From Mycobacteroides chelonae (lineage in GTDB: Bacteria; Actinomycetota; Actinomycetes; Mycobacteriales; Mycobacteriaceae): DNA of 64,000 bases. The stretch's first letter is position 1, and each line of letters opens with the position of its first letter. This document shows, piece after piece, positions 37,029 to 44,669 of the stretch. Under the pieces are notes generated by a model, which was given only the letters and a program-made list of their open reading frames with translations, did not search any database and had not been told where the DNA came from. Location of the stretch: NCBI GenBank assembly GCA_014204435.1, contig JACHLF010000007.1, positions 1 through 64,000 of the forward strand. Reading direction: 5' to 3'. Made by a program: the position numbers and the translations under genes.

Positions 37029-38938
37029 TGTCGCTGACTCCTGGCGAGCTCAAGAAAGTCAGTGTTCAGTCGATTCGTGACATTGCCGCAGGCCTGCGCG
37101 CTAAAGCCACCTCGATGCGCGCCACCAAAGCCGGGGTGACAGATCTGCCGCATAAGGGCACTTGGACGGGTGTAGCTGCCGACAATGCCGATCATGAAAT
37201 CGGGCACTTCGCCACGGGGGTAGGCCGTGATGCGGATGCTTACGAGGACGCCGCTAGGAAAGTTGATCGGGCGGGCGATGAGTTCGAGGGCCTCAAGCAG
37301 CTGCTGACCAAGTTGGAGAACGAAGCGGCGGGCAAGTTCTCGATCAACGAGGCAACCGGGGAAGTCACCCCCTTGAGCAAGGATTTCAACAAGTCCGATC
37401 GTGACTACATCGCCAACACGATCAAACAGCTCTGCGCCGCGGGCGGGCAGGCTAACGATGACCTGGCTGCCGGAATTCACGCCACCGACGCGTCCGGGAC
37501 GACCACCCCGGCTGGCGCCACCGGGGCGCTACCTACGGTGCCGGGTTCGGCCATCAAACCGGATGGTTCCATGGGGGCCCTGCAGAATCTGGCGGCGCCG
37601 CGCCCCGATGGCGATCCGGGCGCGACTAAGGCCGCCGCCGCTGGCACTGATACGCAAGCCAACTATAAGGAGTGGTATCCGAAAACCACTGTGCCCGGTA
37701 GCGATAAGCCCGTCGATCCGCGACTGTTGGGCGGCCTGGAGGCTGCGCCGGGAGTGCGTGATGGTCGCGACCAAATACCGCAGCGGATGTCCCCGACCCT
37801 GCAGGCACGCGATGTGCCAGCTTTCAAGGAAACGACCCGCGCACTGCTGCAAAAGCAGGGCGTGCCGGCCGACCAAATCGAAGCAAAGGTCAACGCCGCC
37901 GTCGAACGGGCACAGACCCCGCATTTCCTGCCCGACGCGCCCTCGGCCACACCCTCCGAACACGTCAGTAGAGACTTCGGAGAGCAATTCAACAAGTTCA
38001 CCAACGGCATCAGCGACTCAGCCAGCAGAACCGTCGATGGCCAGATAGATCAAGCCAAAGTACTTACTGGACAGGCAGGTCCAGGCGCACCCGGAGTCGC
38101 AGAAGCATGGAAAGACCTCGCGGTCGACACCGGCAAGGGCCTCATCAACCAGGCCCACGAGTTGATGACCGATCCGCTGGCCGCACCCAAGATGGGCATC
38201 GAAGAAGCCCGGGACTTCGTCAACAGCCCCTCGGAATACATCGGTAAGAACATCATCCACGGCACCGAAGCCCTAGCCACTGGCGCGGTCGGCGGGGAAG
38301 CCGCGGCCGGCGCCCGCGGACTACTCGGAGACCTCACCGGCGCCGAAGGACACGCACTCACACACGGCATCGACGACGCCGCCCCCGGATACCACCAGCC
38401 ACCAGTCGGCGAACACCACGCGCCGACCGTTGGGGATCATTCAGCGCCCAGCGCCGGGGATCACAGCTGGGACTTCGCCGTCGACTCAAACGGCCACTAC
38501 GTGCCGGGCAGCCTGCCTTCGTATGAGCAGCTGAGAGACCTTACGCAGACGGATCCGAACACGGCGCACTTCTGGTCCGGAAGAGACGCCGGCGGGATCG
38601 GGGTTGGCCCGGATGGGTCGGGGATTGCCGAACGCATCGCGGAAGGTGTCGGCGGTGGCACCTTGGAGACCACGCTCGTCAAGAACGGGGTGGACCCACT
38701 TCCCGTATGGAATCGCCACGATCCGGCATCGGTACAGTTTTGGGAGGATGCATCAAGGGCGTACGCGGAGAACACAAATGGTGAAGTGACCGCTGTGATT
38801 GGCTCCGACCTACGGCCCGGAAACATTTGGCAAACCGTTGAGATCCCCCGTCTGATGGAAAATCCCGGTGTTACAAAAATCGTGCAGATTGACCCCGATA
38901 CTGGGAAATCAACGGTCATCTTTTCGAGAGACAAGTGA
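37028..38938 (+). CDS. ESX-type polymorphic toxin with CD38-like ADP-ribosyl cyclase/NADase domain
   Basis: Seen: 636 aa. N-terminal about 120 residues are WXG100-like, with W46-T-G48. A Pro/Ala linker and helical middle follow, then a His-rich stretch (about residues 457-482). The C-terminal 150 residues align by eye to the CD38 core: HFWSGR (W516, CD38 Trp125), TLETTL (E547, Glu146), SVQFWEDASRAYAE (W572, Trp189) and WQTVEIPRL (E605, catalytic Glu226). Known: this fold hydrolyses or cyclises NAD. CpnT of M. tuberculosis is a different NADase toxin with the same operon logic. Inference: a type VII-exported NAD-depleting toxin. Function rests on motif reading. Confidence 0.72.
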   Translation: MSLTPGELKKVSVQSIRDIAAGLRAKATSMRATKAGVTDLPHKGTWTGVAADNADHEIGHFATGVGRDADAYEDAARKVDRAGDEFEGLKQLLTKLENEAAGKFSINEATGEVTPLSKDFNKSDRDYIANTIKQLCAAGGQANDDLAAGIHATDASGTTTPAGATGALPTVPGSAIKPDGSMGALQNLAAPRPDGDPGATKAAAAGTDTQANYKEWYPKTTVPGSDKPVDPRLLGGLEAAPGVRDGRDQIPQRMSPTLQARDVPAFKETTRALLQKQGVPADQIEAKVNAAVERAQTPHFLPDAPSATPSEHVSRDFGEQFNKFTNGISDSASRTVDGQIDQAKVLTGQAGPGAPGVAEAWKDLAVDTGKGLINQAHELMTDPLAAPKMGIEEARDFVNSPSEYIGKNIIHGTEALATGAVGGEAAAGARGLLGDLTGAEGHALTHGIDDAAPGYHQPPVGEHHAPTVGDHSAPSAGDHSWDFAVDSNGHYVPGSLPSYEQLRDLTQTDPNTAHFWSGRDAGGIGVGPDGSGIAERIAEGVGGGTLETTLVKNGVDPLPVWNRHDPASVQFWEDASRAYAENTNGEVTAVIGSDLRPGNIWQTVEIPRLMENPGVTKIVQIDPDTGKSTVIFSRDK

Positions 38939-38952
38939 GGTAGGTTCGCATC

Positions 38953-39246
38953 ATGTCCAGTACCGACATCGACGCCAGTGACGCGATAGTCGTCTACCTG
39001 CGACGTTATCCAGGGAAGAACGACGAAGAATTCCAAGCGCACTTCGGCTCAGGCAGCGCGACTGCGGCCCTGGAACGGGTGCGAGTCATCCTCGATGAGG
39101 CGATCAAGATCGAACCCGACTGGAATCGCATGTCCCTCAACGACGCTGGCGACTACGTCGAGGCAGTCATGCACGAGAGGCACCCGGATTTGTCTCGCGA
39201 AGCTCTCGTGGCGATCGGCAATTACTTCACCTATCTCGCGAGGTAG
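38953..39246 (+). CDS. Candidate immunity protein 1 for the NADase toxin
   Basis: Seen: 97 aa, acidic, no signal peptide, predicted helical with LERVRVILDEAIKIEPDWNRM and YVEAVMHERHPDLSREALVAI. Starts 14 nt after the toxin stop with GAGGTAGG upstream. No family recognised. Inference: immunity by position; a cytosolic protein would protect against toxin acting on NAD inside the cell. Confidence 0.55.
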   Translation: MSSTDIDASDAIVVYLRRYPGKNDEEFQAHFGSGSATAALERVRVILDEAIKIEPDWNRMSLNDAGDYVEAVMHERHPDLSREALVAIGNYFTYLAR

Positions 39247-39279
39247 CAGACGCCTCATGTGGGTGGAACGGTGCCGCAA

Positions 39280-39705
39280 ATGAAGACACTGTTGGAGTTC
39301 TATCTACGCCACCTTGAGTTCCTTTACCTGGACCCCCGTTACCGGATCACGAACTCCCGCACGACGGGCGTTGTGACGAACAATGCGTGGCTAACTGTGA
39401 CGGGGCCGGTTCTGAGCTGGAGCATCGCGAACGACAGAGGCCAGATACTGTTCGACGTGGCACCGACCGCACGTGCCGATTCAGGCGATAGCTGGTTCAG
39501 AATCTCGTTGGTGCGACAGTACTTGGACGGATGGGACGAGACGACCTCCGTTTCGGTCGACGCGACCGTGTTTTGGATCCGAGAGAACAGAGATCGCATC
39601 GAAGAACTGTTCTCGGAAGCCAACGTCGATCGTTCCTGCGAGGAACTGATCAACCTCGCAAGGGCATTGGCAGACAAATACTGGGGACCGGCCGTATCTC
39701 GCTAG
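39280..39705 (+). CDS. Candidate immunity protein 2 or island cargo
   Basis: Seen: 141 aa from ATG 39280 (in-frame GTG at 39271 and 39259 also possible; the RBS is weak). Alternating beta and helix, with TNNAWLTVTGPVLSWSIANDRGQILF and a terminal helix CEELINLARALADKYWG. Cytosolic. Thirty-three nt after the preceding gene. Family not recognised; the last gene before the att copy at 39814. Confidence 0.5.
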   Translation: MKTLLEFYLRHLEFLYLDPRYRITNSRTTGVVTNNAWLTVTGPVLSWSIANDRGQILFDVAPTARADSGDSWFRISLVRQYLDGWDETTSVSVDATVFWIRENRDRIEELFSEANVDRSCEELINLARALADKYWGPAVSR

Positions 39706-39813
39706 CGGTATGCCCACAATCTGCCCACAGTTACAGATACATGCGGTGAGCTGACGTGATGTATTTTGGCAGGCAGGAGGCCTTGATGGGTATTTGCCCT
39801 GCCCGTGAATAGG

Positions 39814-39834
39814 TTTCGAGACCCTCCGCGCCCA
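39814..39834 (+). repeat. att-like copy of the tRNA-Val 3' end
   Basis: Seen: ttcgagaccctccgcgccca plus c matches tRNA positions 34287-34307 at 20 of 21 bases, with one change in the T-stem. The tRNA copy and this one bracket 5.5 kb holding the IS and the toxin operon. Known: tRNA 3' ends are common phage/island integration sites and leave such repeats. No integrase is present between them. Confidence 0.8.
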
Positions 39835-39850
39835 CCAAAAAAAGTGCCGT

Positions 39851-39865
39851 TTTGATGGCATCAAA
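39851..39865. promoter_or_regulatory. Short palindrome beside the att copy
   Basis: Seen: TTTGATG-G-CATCAAA, perfect 7-bp arms, 16 bp beyond the att copy in a gene-free stretch (39706-40035). A near half-copy TTTTGATGGAGTCAA follows at about 39896. Could be an operator or recombinase arm site; no function can be assigned. Confidence 0.35.
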
Positions 39866-40035
39866 TGCCTGTCAACAGATGATCTCGCCGGTGGGTTTTG
39901 ATGGAGTCAATCCGTGAGCGCCATAGTGTGATGGCTCGCTCGCGTTCATGTCCTGTACCGCTACAGCTGGTCTTCAGCCGTTGTTAACCGTCGACACGCG
40001 CAAGGCTGGTGAGGCGCTACAGCTGCCCCTACCGA

Positions 40036-41313
40036 TTAACTGCAATAACGGTTGTTGTTGGAGGGTAGGAATCTGGTGTTGGTACCCGGCCCGGTTGGTT
40101 GGCACAGCCCGCCGCCCAGCAAGTTCTCCTTGGACCAGGCTGCATGGCCGTTGGCGATGTTCAGGCATGCGTCGTATTGGTCGCCGGTTTGTCCGAACGT
40201 GGCGGTGCACTGCGCCGACATGTTCGCGAACGCCTGGTTCTTGCACACCTCCACCGACATCTGCGCGGGCGTGACATCCAGACACATGGCTTGGCGCTGG
40301 CATGAGCTCCAGAAGTCAGCGGTGCGGCCGTCTTCGGAGCGGTACTCGTTGGGCCCGGACAAGCATCGGTCAGCGTGCCGCTGGCCGTACAGCACCGGAT
40401 CGACGTTCCCCGGGCGATACTGACCACTCGGATCTACCACGTAATCCCCTGGTGCTCCGATGATTTGCGCGGCCTTCTTCGCCTCCGGCGGCCCACCGCC
40501 CTCGGGCAACCCCTCCCAGTCGCTGGCTAGCTGCCCGCTCGCTGGGACGCTTGATGCGCGGTAGGCCAGGGTGATGGTGATCGGAAACGCGAAGATGTCG
40601 GCGGGCCCCATCTCCAAACGCAGATTCGACTGCTGATACATGTAGTCGCCGTGGATAACCGGGGAGATCTGTACCGGGTTGCCCTTGGCGTCACGGGCGA
40701 CCGGAACACTCACGGTGGCAATGGTGGTGGCGGGATGACCTGGGGAAGCATCACTTTCCACCAGGACGGTGTTGATGCCTTGGCGTACGTGGGTGCCCTC
40801 GGGAACCCGCAAGCCGAAGGTGAAGTTCTCCGGTGTGAAGATGGTGCGCCGGATGATATTCACATCGACACCGCCTCCGGCGAACGGCGAAATCCGATAG
40901 TCGGTATCGCGAGAGGTAAAGGTGGCCGAACCACCGTCTCCCCACTGTGCCGGCGTGAGCTCACGCTCTTGCGGCAGGTGCAGAACCACATCCTTGCCGG
41001 CGATCGCTGTCGGCAGATGGGTGCCATCGGTGGGTGACGGCGAAATGGTGACGTTGGAGCGTTCGCGTCCTGCCGCTAACGGCTGGCCCGTCCCCGGCCC
41101 AAGACCCAACGGCGTGTTCGTCTTAACCTGAGCTCCACCGATCGGGGACATACGTGGAAGGTCGTCGGGCTGGGCCACCGGATACGGAATCGGCTTCGGT
41201 GGCGGCGGCTGAATCGGATCTGCCAGAGTCCTTGGTGCAGAACCCATCACCAGTGCAAAAACGAAGGCTAGCGTGGTCAGCAGCACCGTGCTGCGGGTAC
41301 GGAGGGTCATCAC
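40036..41313 (-). CDS. Secreted Cys-containing protein, partner of MspA-like porin
   Basis: Seen: 425 aa, signal peptide ending about TLADPIQ. Pro-rich N-terminal segment, a beta-rich middle (HGDYMYQQSNLRLEMGPADIF), and a C-terminal Cys-rich part: DRCLSG, SSCQRQAMCLDV, VEVCKNQAF, SAQCTATFG, DACLNI, GGLCQP, ending RYCS. Overlaps the porin gene by 4 nt, so the two are coupled. Family not recognised. Its last 147 bp are repeated in inverted orientation at 42993-43139. Confidence 0.65.
   Translation of the reverse strand: MMTLRTRSTVLLTTLAFVFALVMGSAPRTLADPIQPPPPKPIPYPVAQPDDLPRMSPIGGAQVKTNTPLGLGPGTGQPLAAGRERSNVTISPSPTDGTHLPTAIAGKDVVLHLPQERELTPAQWGDGGSATFTSRDTDYRISPFAGGGVDVNIIRRTIFTPENFTFGLRVPEGTHVRQGINTVLVESDASPGHPATTIATVSVPVARDAKGNPVQISPVIHGDYMYQQSNLRLEMGPADIFAFPITITLAYRASSVPASGQLASDWEGLPEGGGPPEAKKAAQIIGAPGDYVVDPSGQYRPGNVDPVLYGQRHADRCLSGPNEYRSEDGRTADFWSSCQRQAMCLDVTPAQMSVEVCKNQAFANMSAQCTATFGQTGDQYDACLNIANGHAAWSKENLLGGGLCQPTGPGTNTRFLPSNNNRYCS
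40039..40185 (-). repeat. Inverted duplication, copy A (gene 3' end)
   Basis: Seen: 147 bp, the coding 3' end of the 425-aa secreted protein. Identical to the reverse complement of 42993-43139 at 143 of 147 positions with no gaps. The two copies face each other across about 2.8 kb. Confidence 0.9.
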
Positions 41314-42050
41314 AGGTCTTTGGGTTCGCCGTAGACGGTCTGGGTGTCGTTGCCGTTCTCGGTGCGGATCCGAAAGGTCGCAAAAGACTGGATCTTCACC
41401 TGACCGCCGCAGCCATCGGCCTCGACATTCTGATTGCGGACCCGCGAGACCGCACGCATGTTTCGGAAATTGATCCGGTCCATCGGCAACTGCGCCAACC
41501 CACCCGGCTTGAGTAGCACCCGCATATACCCGCCGATATGTTCCTGCGCCCCCGCCGACGCACCCCCCGAGACACCACCAAAGCCACCGCCCTGACCACC
41601 GCCACCACCAGAACCGCCCTGACCACCGCCATACCCGCCGGCATAACCCTGACCAAACACCTGCTGATTGAGCGTCAAACCCAAATCGCCACCCAGCTCA
41701 ACACCCGACGATGAATCCGTGCGACAACCCACGAAATACCCCGTCTCCAACTGCGCATCCTGAATGACAGCCGAGCCCGAACCCGTGATAGTCGCCTCAG
41801 CCCGATACGACACACGCGCCTGCCACGAGTTGCTCGCACCAGCGATGTTGTCAATGTGATCAATAACCTCATTGGTCATGGTCAACCCCACCGTCCACCC
41901 ATCGTCCGTCACGAACTGCTGATACTGATCCGGCATCCCCTGCGGATCAGCAGCCGCCTGACAAACTCCCAGAAAGATCGTTGCCGCAACCGTCGTAGAT
42001 GTTGCGACTGCAGTGATGCAGCTTCGACGCGCCACGTCTGGCAACTTCAT
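41310..42050 (-). CDS. MspA-family porin-like secreted protein
   Basis: Seen: 246 aa from ATG 42050, signal peptide ending CQAAA-DPQG. MspA-like core: TDDGWTVGLTMTNEVIDHIDN, ETGYFVGCRTDSSSG, PGGLAQLPMDRINFRNM and NVEADGCGGQVKIQSFATF. Known: MspA proteins are octameric outer-membrane porins of mycobacteria. Odd: a Gly-rich insert (GGYGGGQGGSGGGGG, about residues 127-160) replaces part of the strand region that lines the pore, so channel function is uncertain. Coupled to the next secreted gene. Confidence 0.75.
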   Translation of the reverse strand: MKLPDVARRSCITAVATSTTVAATIFLGVCQAAADPQGMPDQYQQFVTDDGWTVGLTMTNEVIDHIDNIAGASNSWQARVSYRAEATITGSGSAVIQDAQLETGYFVGCRTDSSSGVELGGDLGLTLNQQVFGQGYAGGYGGGQGGSGGGGGQGGGFGGVSGGASAGAQEHIGGYMRVLLKPGGLAQLPMDRINFRNMRAVSRVRNQNVEADGCGGQVKIQSFATFRIRTENGNDTQTVYGEPKDL

Positions 42051-42101
42051 GAAACCGAACCCCTCCGTGTCTCGTCCTGGCCATTTCGGCCGGACCCCCA
42101 T

Positions 42102-42594
42102 TCACGCACCCACGCTGTAGGCAATGCCTTTAGATGCTATTTACTGTGGAAATACATCACATGGCAATGTCACAGAATTTAGAGCCGATACCTTCTCTTG
42201 TCAACACAGAGACCAATTCGTCACAGTGTGCGCCTTCCAGATCGCGAACTTCGCGGAGGCTACTGGCGATCACTTCCCAAAATCCGCCTCGGGTACAGGA
42301 AACATTCGGCGCAACCACGACCAGCGCGTGCGACCAGATCTGACGACGCGCTGTTCGCGGAGCCTCACTGTCACACTCGATCGGCGGAAACACGGTTGGC
42401 GTTCACGTGCATGACCGGCGACATCTCGGTATCCAGCGGCGCAGAAGGTTGCTGAAAGCAACGGTGAGACGTTTGCCTGCTAACTAGTGTTCACAAAGAC
42501 CTCAAGCACTTCTCGCCAACTTCGCATCGAACGTGTGTTCTAATATCTGTAGTCGCTCTGCGCTAGGCATGAAACTTGAGAAGGAGCTCTCTTC
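42102..42594. other. Gene-free stretch upstream of the MspA-like operon
   Basis: Seen: about 490 bp, somewhat AT-richer than its neighbours. Open frames here lack codon bias or conserved motifs. It must contain divergent promoters for the porin operon and the 42595 gene; no clear repeats or RNA structures stand out. Confidence 0.4.
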
Positions 42595-42984
42595 GTGACG
42601 ATGACCATCGACAGTCCGCCAACAGATGCACTCCCCACCGAGACCGACTTTCCCAGCGTGTCGTCTCCCGAAGAGAAGTCGAAGAAGGCGACGGGCCACA
42701 AGACTGCGGGTAAGCGAACCAAGACTTTGCAACTGACTCTCACCGTGACCGGAACCGCGGATGGCGAATGGCATGCCGAACTCAAGCACGGCAGCACCTA
42801 CCTGGCGCGCAACCTCTTCGTCGCGGCAGCCGCCGTCTCCCGCGCGGCCAAGGAACTCCACGAAGACCTGTCCACGCCGATCGCGGCGGTTATCGAGGAC
42901 GCACGCTGCCAGCAGGCCGCCAAGGTTGCCGCGCTTGAGGCTGAACTCGACGCCGCGCGCAAGGCACTTGCCGGCTTGGACTGA
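42595..42984 (+). CDS. DUF6319-like hypothetical protein
   Basis: Seen: 129 aa, start at 42595 (GTG-ACG-ATG; ATG 42601 also possible). Lys/Ser-rich N-terminus, then KTLQLTLTVTGTADGEWHAEL, LARNLFVAAAAVSRAAKELHED and a terminal coiled coil QQAAKVAALEAELDAARKALAG. Resembles the actinobacterial DUF6319 pattern. Cytosolic. Its stop lies 8 nt before inverted repeat copy B. Confidence 0.55.
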   Translation: MTMTIDSPPTDALPTETDFPSVSSPEEKSKKATGHKTAGKRTKTLQLTLTVTGTADGEWHAELKHGSTYLARNLFVAAAAVSRAAKELHEDLSTPIAAVIEDARCQQAAKVAALEAELDAARKALAGLD

Positions 42985-42992
42985 ACACATCT

Positions 42993-43139
42993 GGCGACCA
43001 ATACGACGCATGCCTGAACATCGCCAACGGCCATGCAGCCTGGTCCAAGGAGAACTTGCTGGGCGGCGGGCTGTGCCAACCAGCCGGGCCGAGTACCAAC
43101 ACCAGATTCCTCCCGTCCAACAACAACCGTTATTGCAGT
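42993..43139 (+). repeat. Inverted duplication, copy B (orphan gene fragment)
   Basis: Seen: 147 bp reading DQYDACLNIANGHAAWSKEN...NNNRYC on the plus strand, i.e. the C-terminus of the 425-aa secreted protein without the rest of its gene. Four substitutions against copy A. It has no own start signal, so it is a displaced gene end. Confidence 0.9.
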
Positions 43140-43223
43140 AGGGGACAACCTTTTCGCAGGCCGGCGCCCGCGACTGCTCGTCATTGGCAGGTTTCGGGCG
43201 CTGCCCACAGCTAGGCTGATCCG

Positions 43224-43868
43224 GTGATTCGGGCACCTCGTTGGATGCTGGCTGCGATGTGCGCTGCGATGACGCTGGCATCAGGATGCACCGCTGTCGT
43301 CGACGGCGACGCTGTTGCCACCCCCGGTGAGGAAGGCAAGCGGCTCACCAACCCGAAATGTGGCGAGGTGACGGTGCCGCTCTTGGAAGTGCCGTTGGAC
43401 AACGATGCCGAGCCGCGAGTTGAGGTTCCGCAGCCCCCGGGTTGGGAACGCGTCCAGCGGTTCGAGAGTGGCATCGTGCGGGTCTACCTGGCGGCTCCGG
43501 ACCTTCAGGCCAACGGGTTTGTCCCGAACACCACGGTGGCCATCGCCAACCTGACGGGCAAAGCATCCACCGAGGATGCCGCGTTCGCCACCGAACGGGC
43601 GGGCTTAGAGTCGTTCGGAGTCACCGATCTGGTCGAGGCTCCGGGCAGCATCTGCGGGTATCCCTCAAAGACGATGACCTACAACATGGGATTAGGGAAC
43701 ATCCCGGTGCATCGCCTGACTACCACCGTGGTGGCGGTCAAGAATGACAACAAAATGTTCACGGTGGGGGTGTCCGTGCAGGCGCTGGACGACACTGTTC
43801 GCGGTTTTGACAGTGCCCGCGAAACGATCCTCGCGGGCTTGCAGGTGAGCCCGCCCGCTACATCCTGA
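43224..43868 (+). CDS. LpqN/LpqT-family lipoprotein
   Basis: Seen: 214 aa; GTG start at 43224, hydrophobic N-terminus and lipobox LASGC. Domain pattern of LpqN/LpqT: VPLDNDAEPRVEVPQPPGWER, GIVRVYLAAPDLQANGFVPNTTVAIANLTG, and FTVGVSVQALDDTV. Known: surface lipoproteins of mycobacteria, some interacting with mycolate transport or host factors. Ends overlapping the convergent DUF2235 pseudogene by 11 nt. Confidence 0.8.
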   Translation: MIRAPRWMLAAMCAAMTLASGCTAVVDGDAVATPGEEGKRLTNPKCGEVTVPLLEVPLDNDAEPRVEVPQPPGWERVQRFESGIVRVYLAAPDLQANGFVPNTTVAIANLTGKASTEDAAFATERAGLESFGVTDLVEAPGSICGYPSKTMTYNMGLGNIPVHRLTTTVVAVKNDNKMFTVGVSVQALDDTVRGFDSARETILAGLQVSPPATS

Positions 43869-44663
43869 TATCGGTTGGTGGAGAGGCCCATTGGGCGTGA
43901 ATGATCGTGGTGTGTTCCGGTAGTGGTGGTCGGTAACTTTTGTCATATGCCATGCGGTCGGCGACGCTCGCGTGAATCCAGGCGCCGTCGGGGGATGCGG
44001 CGGCGGAACGTCAACAGCGCCCAGGGCCGGCTGACCCAATGGATCTCGCCCATGGCCTAGTTCGGTTCAACCGAGCAATACCGTTGGTATTTCTCGGCAT
44101 TGAGTATCAGCCCATGTTCGGCTGCACCGTCGATCACCCACTTGAGCGCAATAGGGTCGGCGCTTTTCATCGATGGCGACCGCGTGACGGCCGGCTTCGG
44201 CATGGGGAACACTTGTCGCATAGGGCCATTGCATGCTGCGCTTGAAGATGCCGGGAGCGCTGACGGTGTCCCAAAGCCCAAGGTAGGCGATGGGAATGGC
44301 GAACTTTCCGCGGTGCGTGAGAAAGAGTGCAGCTGGTCCCACCGCTCGGGAGATCAGCTTTGGCACGACTGCGCGTACAGACTGACGGCATAGGGGACAA
44401 GGTTCTGCGAGTGGCTGCCACCATTCGATCAGATAGGTATAGGCCTGTGCAAGCTTGGCGCGCAAGCCAACCCCGAACGCGATAGCCAGCGTGCGGGCGA
44501 CTAACTGACCGGATGGGGCATACGTTCCGATGGCAGGATCGGTGCCGACACCGGGGTCGTGGACCACCATGTCGTAGCCGCGAACCACACTCGTGTTTTC
44601 CGCTGCGCGGATCTGATTACCCGTGCCGTCGAAGCAGATGACGATGTTCTTGGCCATCGCCAT
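43858..44663 (-). pseudogene. DUF2235 (alpha/beta hydrolase-type) pseudogene
   Basis: Seen: N-terminal KNIVICFDGTGNQIRAAENTSVV and VVHDPGVGT are classic DUF2235, as are LGLWDTVSAPG and HAEAGRHAVAIDEKRRP. The segment that should hold the G-x-S-x-G nucleophile (GFSRGAYTAR) is missing and replaced by out-of-frame sequence. Later pieces lie in other frames: ALKWVIDGAAEHGLILNAEK at about 44130-44060 and ASVADRMAYDKSYRPPLP at about 43970-43910. At least two frameshifts and a deletion. Known: DUF2235 proteins include Tle-type phospholipase effectors. Last gene of the ESX-like operon, 6 nt after it. Confidence 0.75.
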
Positions 44664-44669
44664 GCGATG

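Noticed and set aside
42502..43281. 259-aa minus-strand frame spanning inverted repeat copy B and the 42595 gene
   Set aside because: It reads the duplication and the DUF6319-like gene in antisense; no conserved sequence or start signal.
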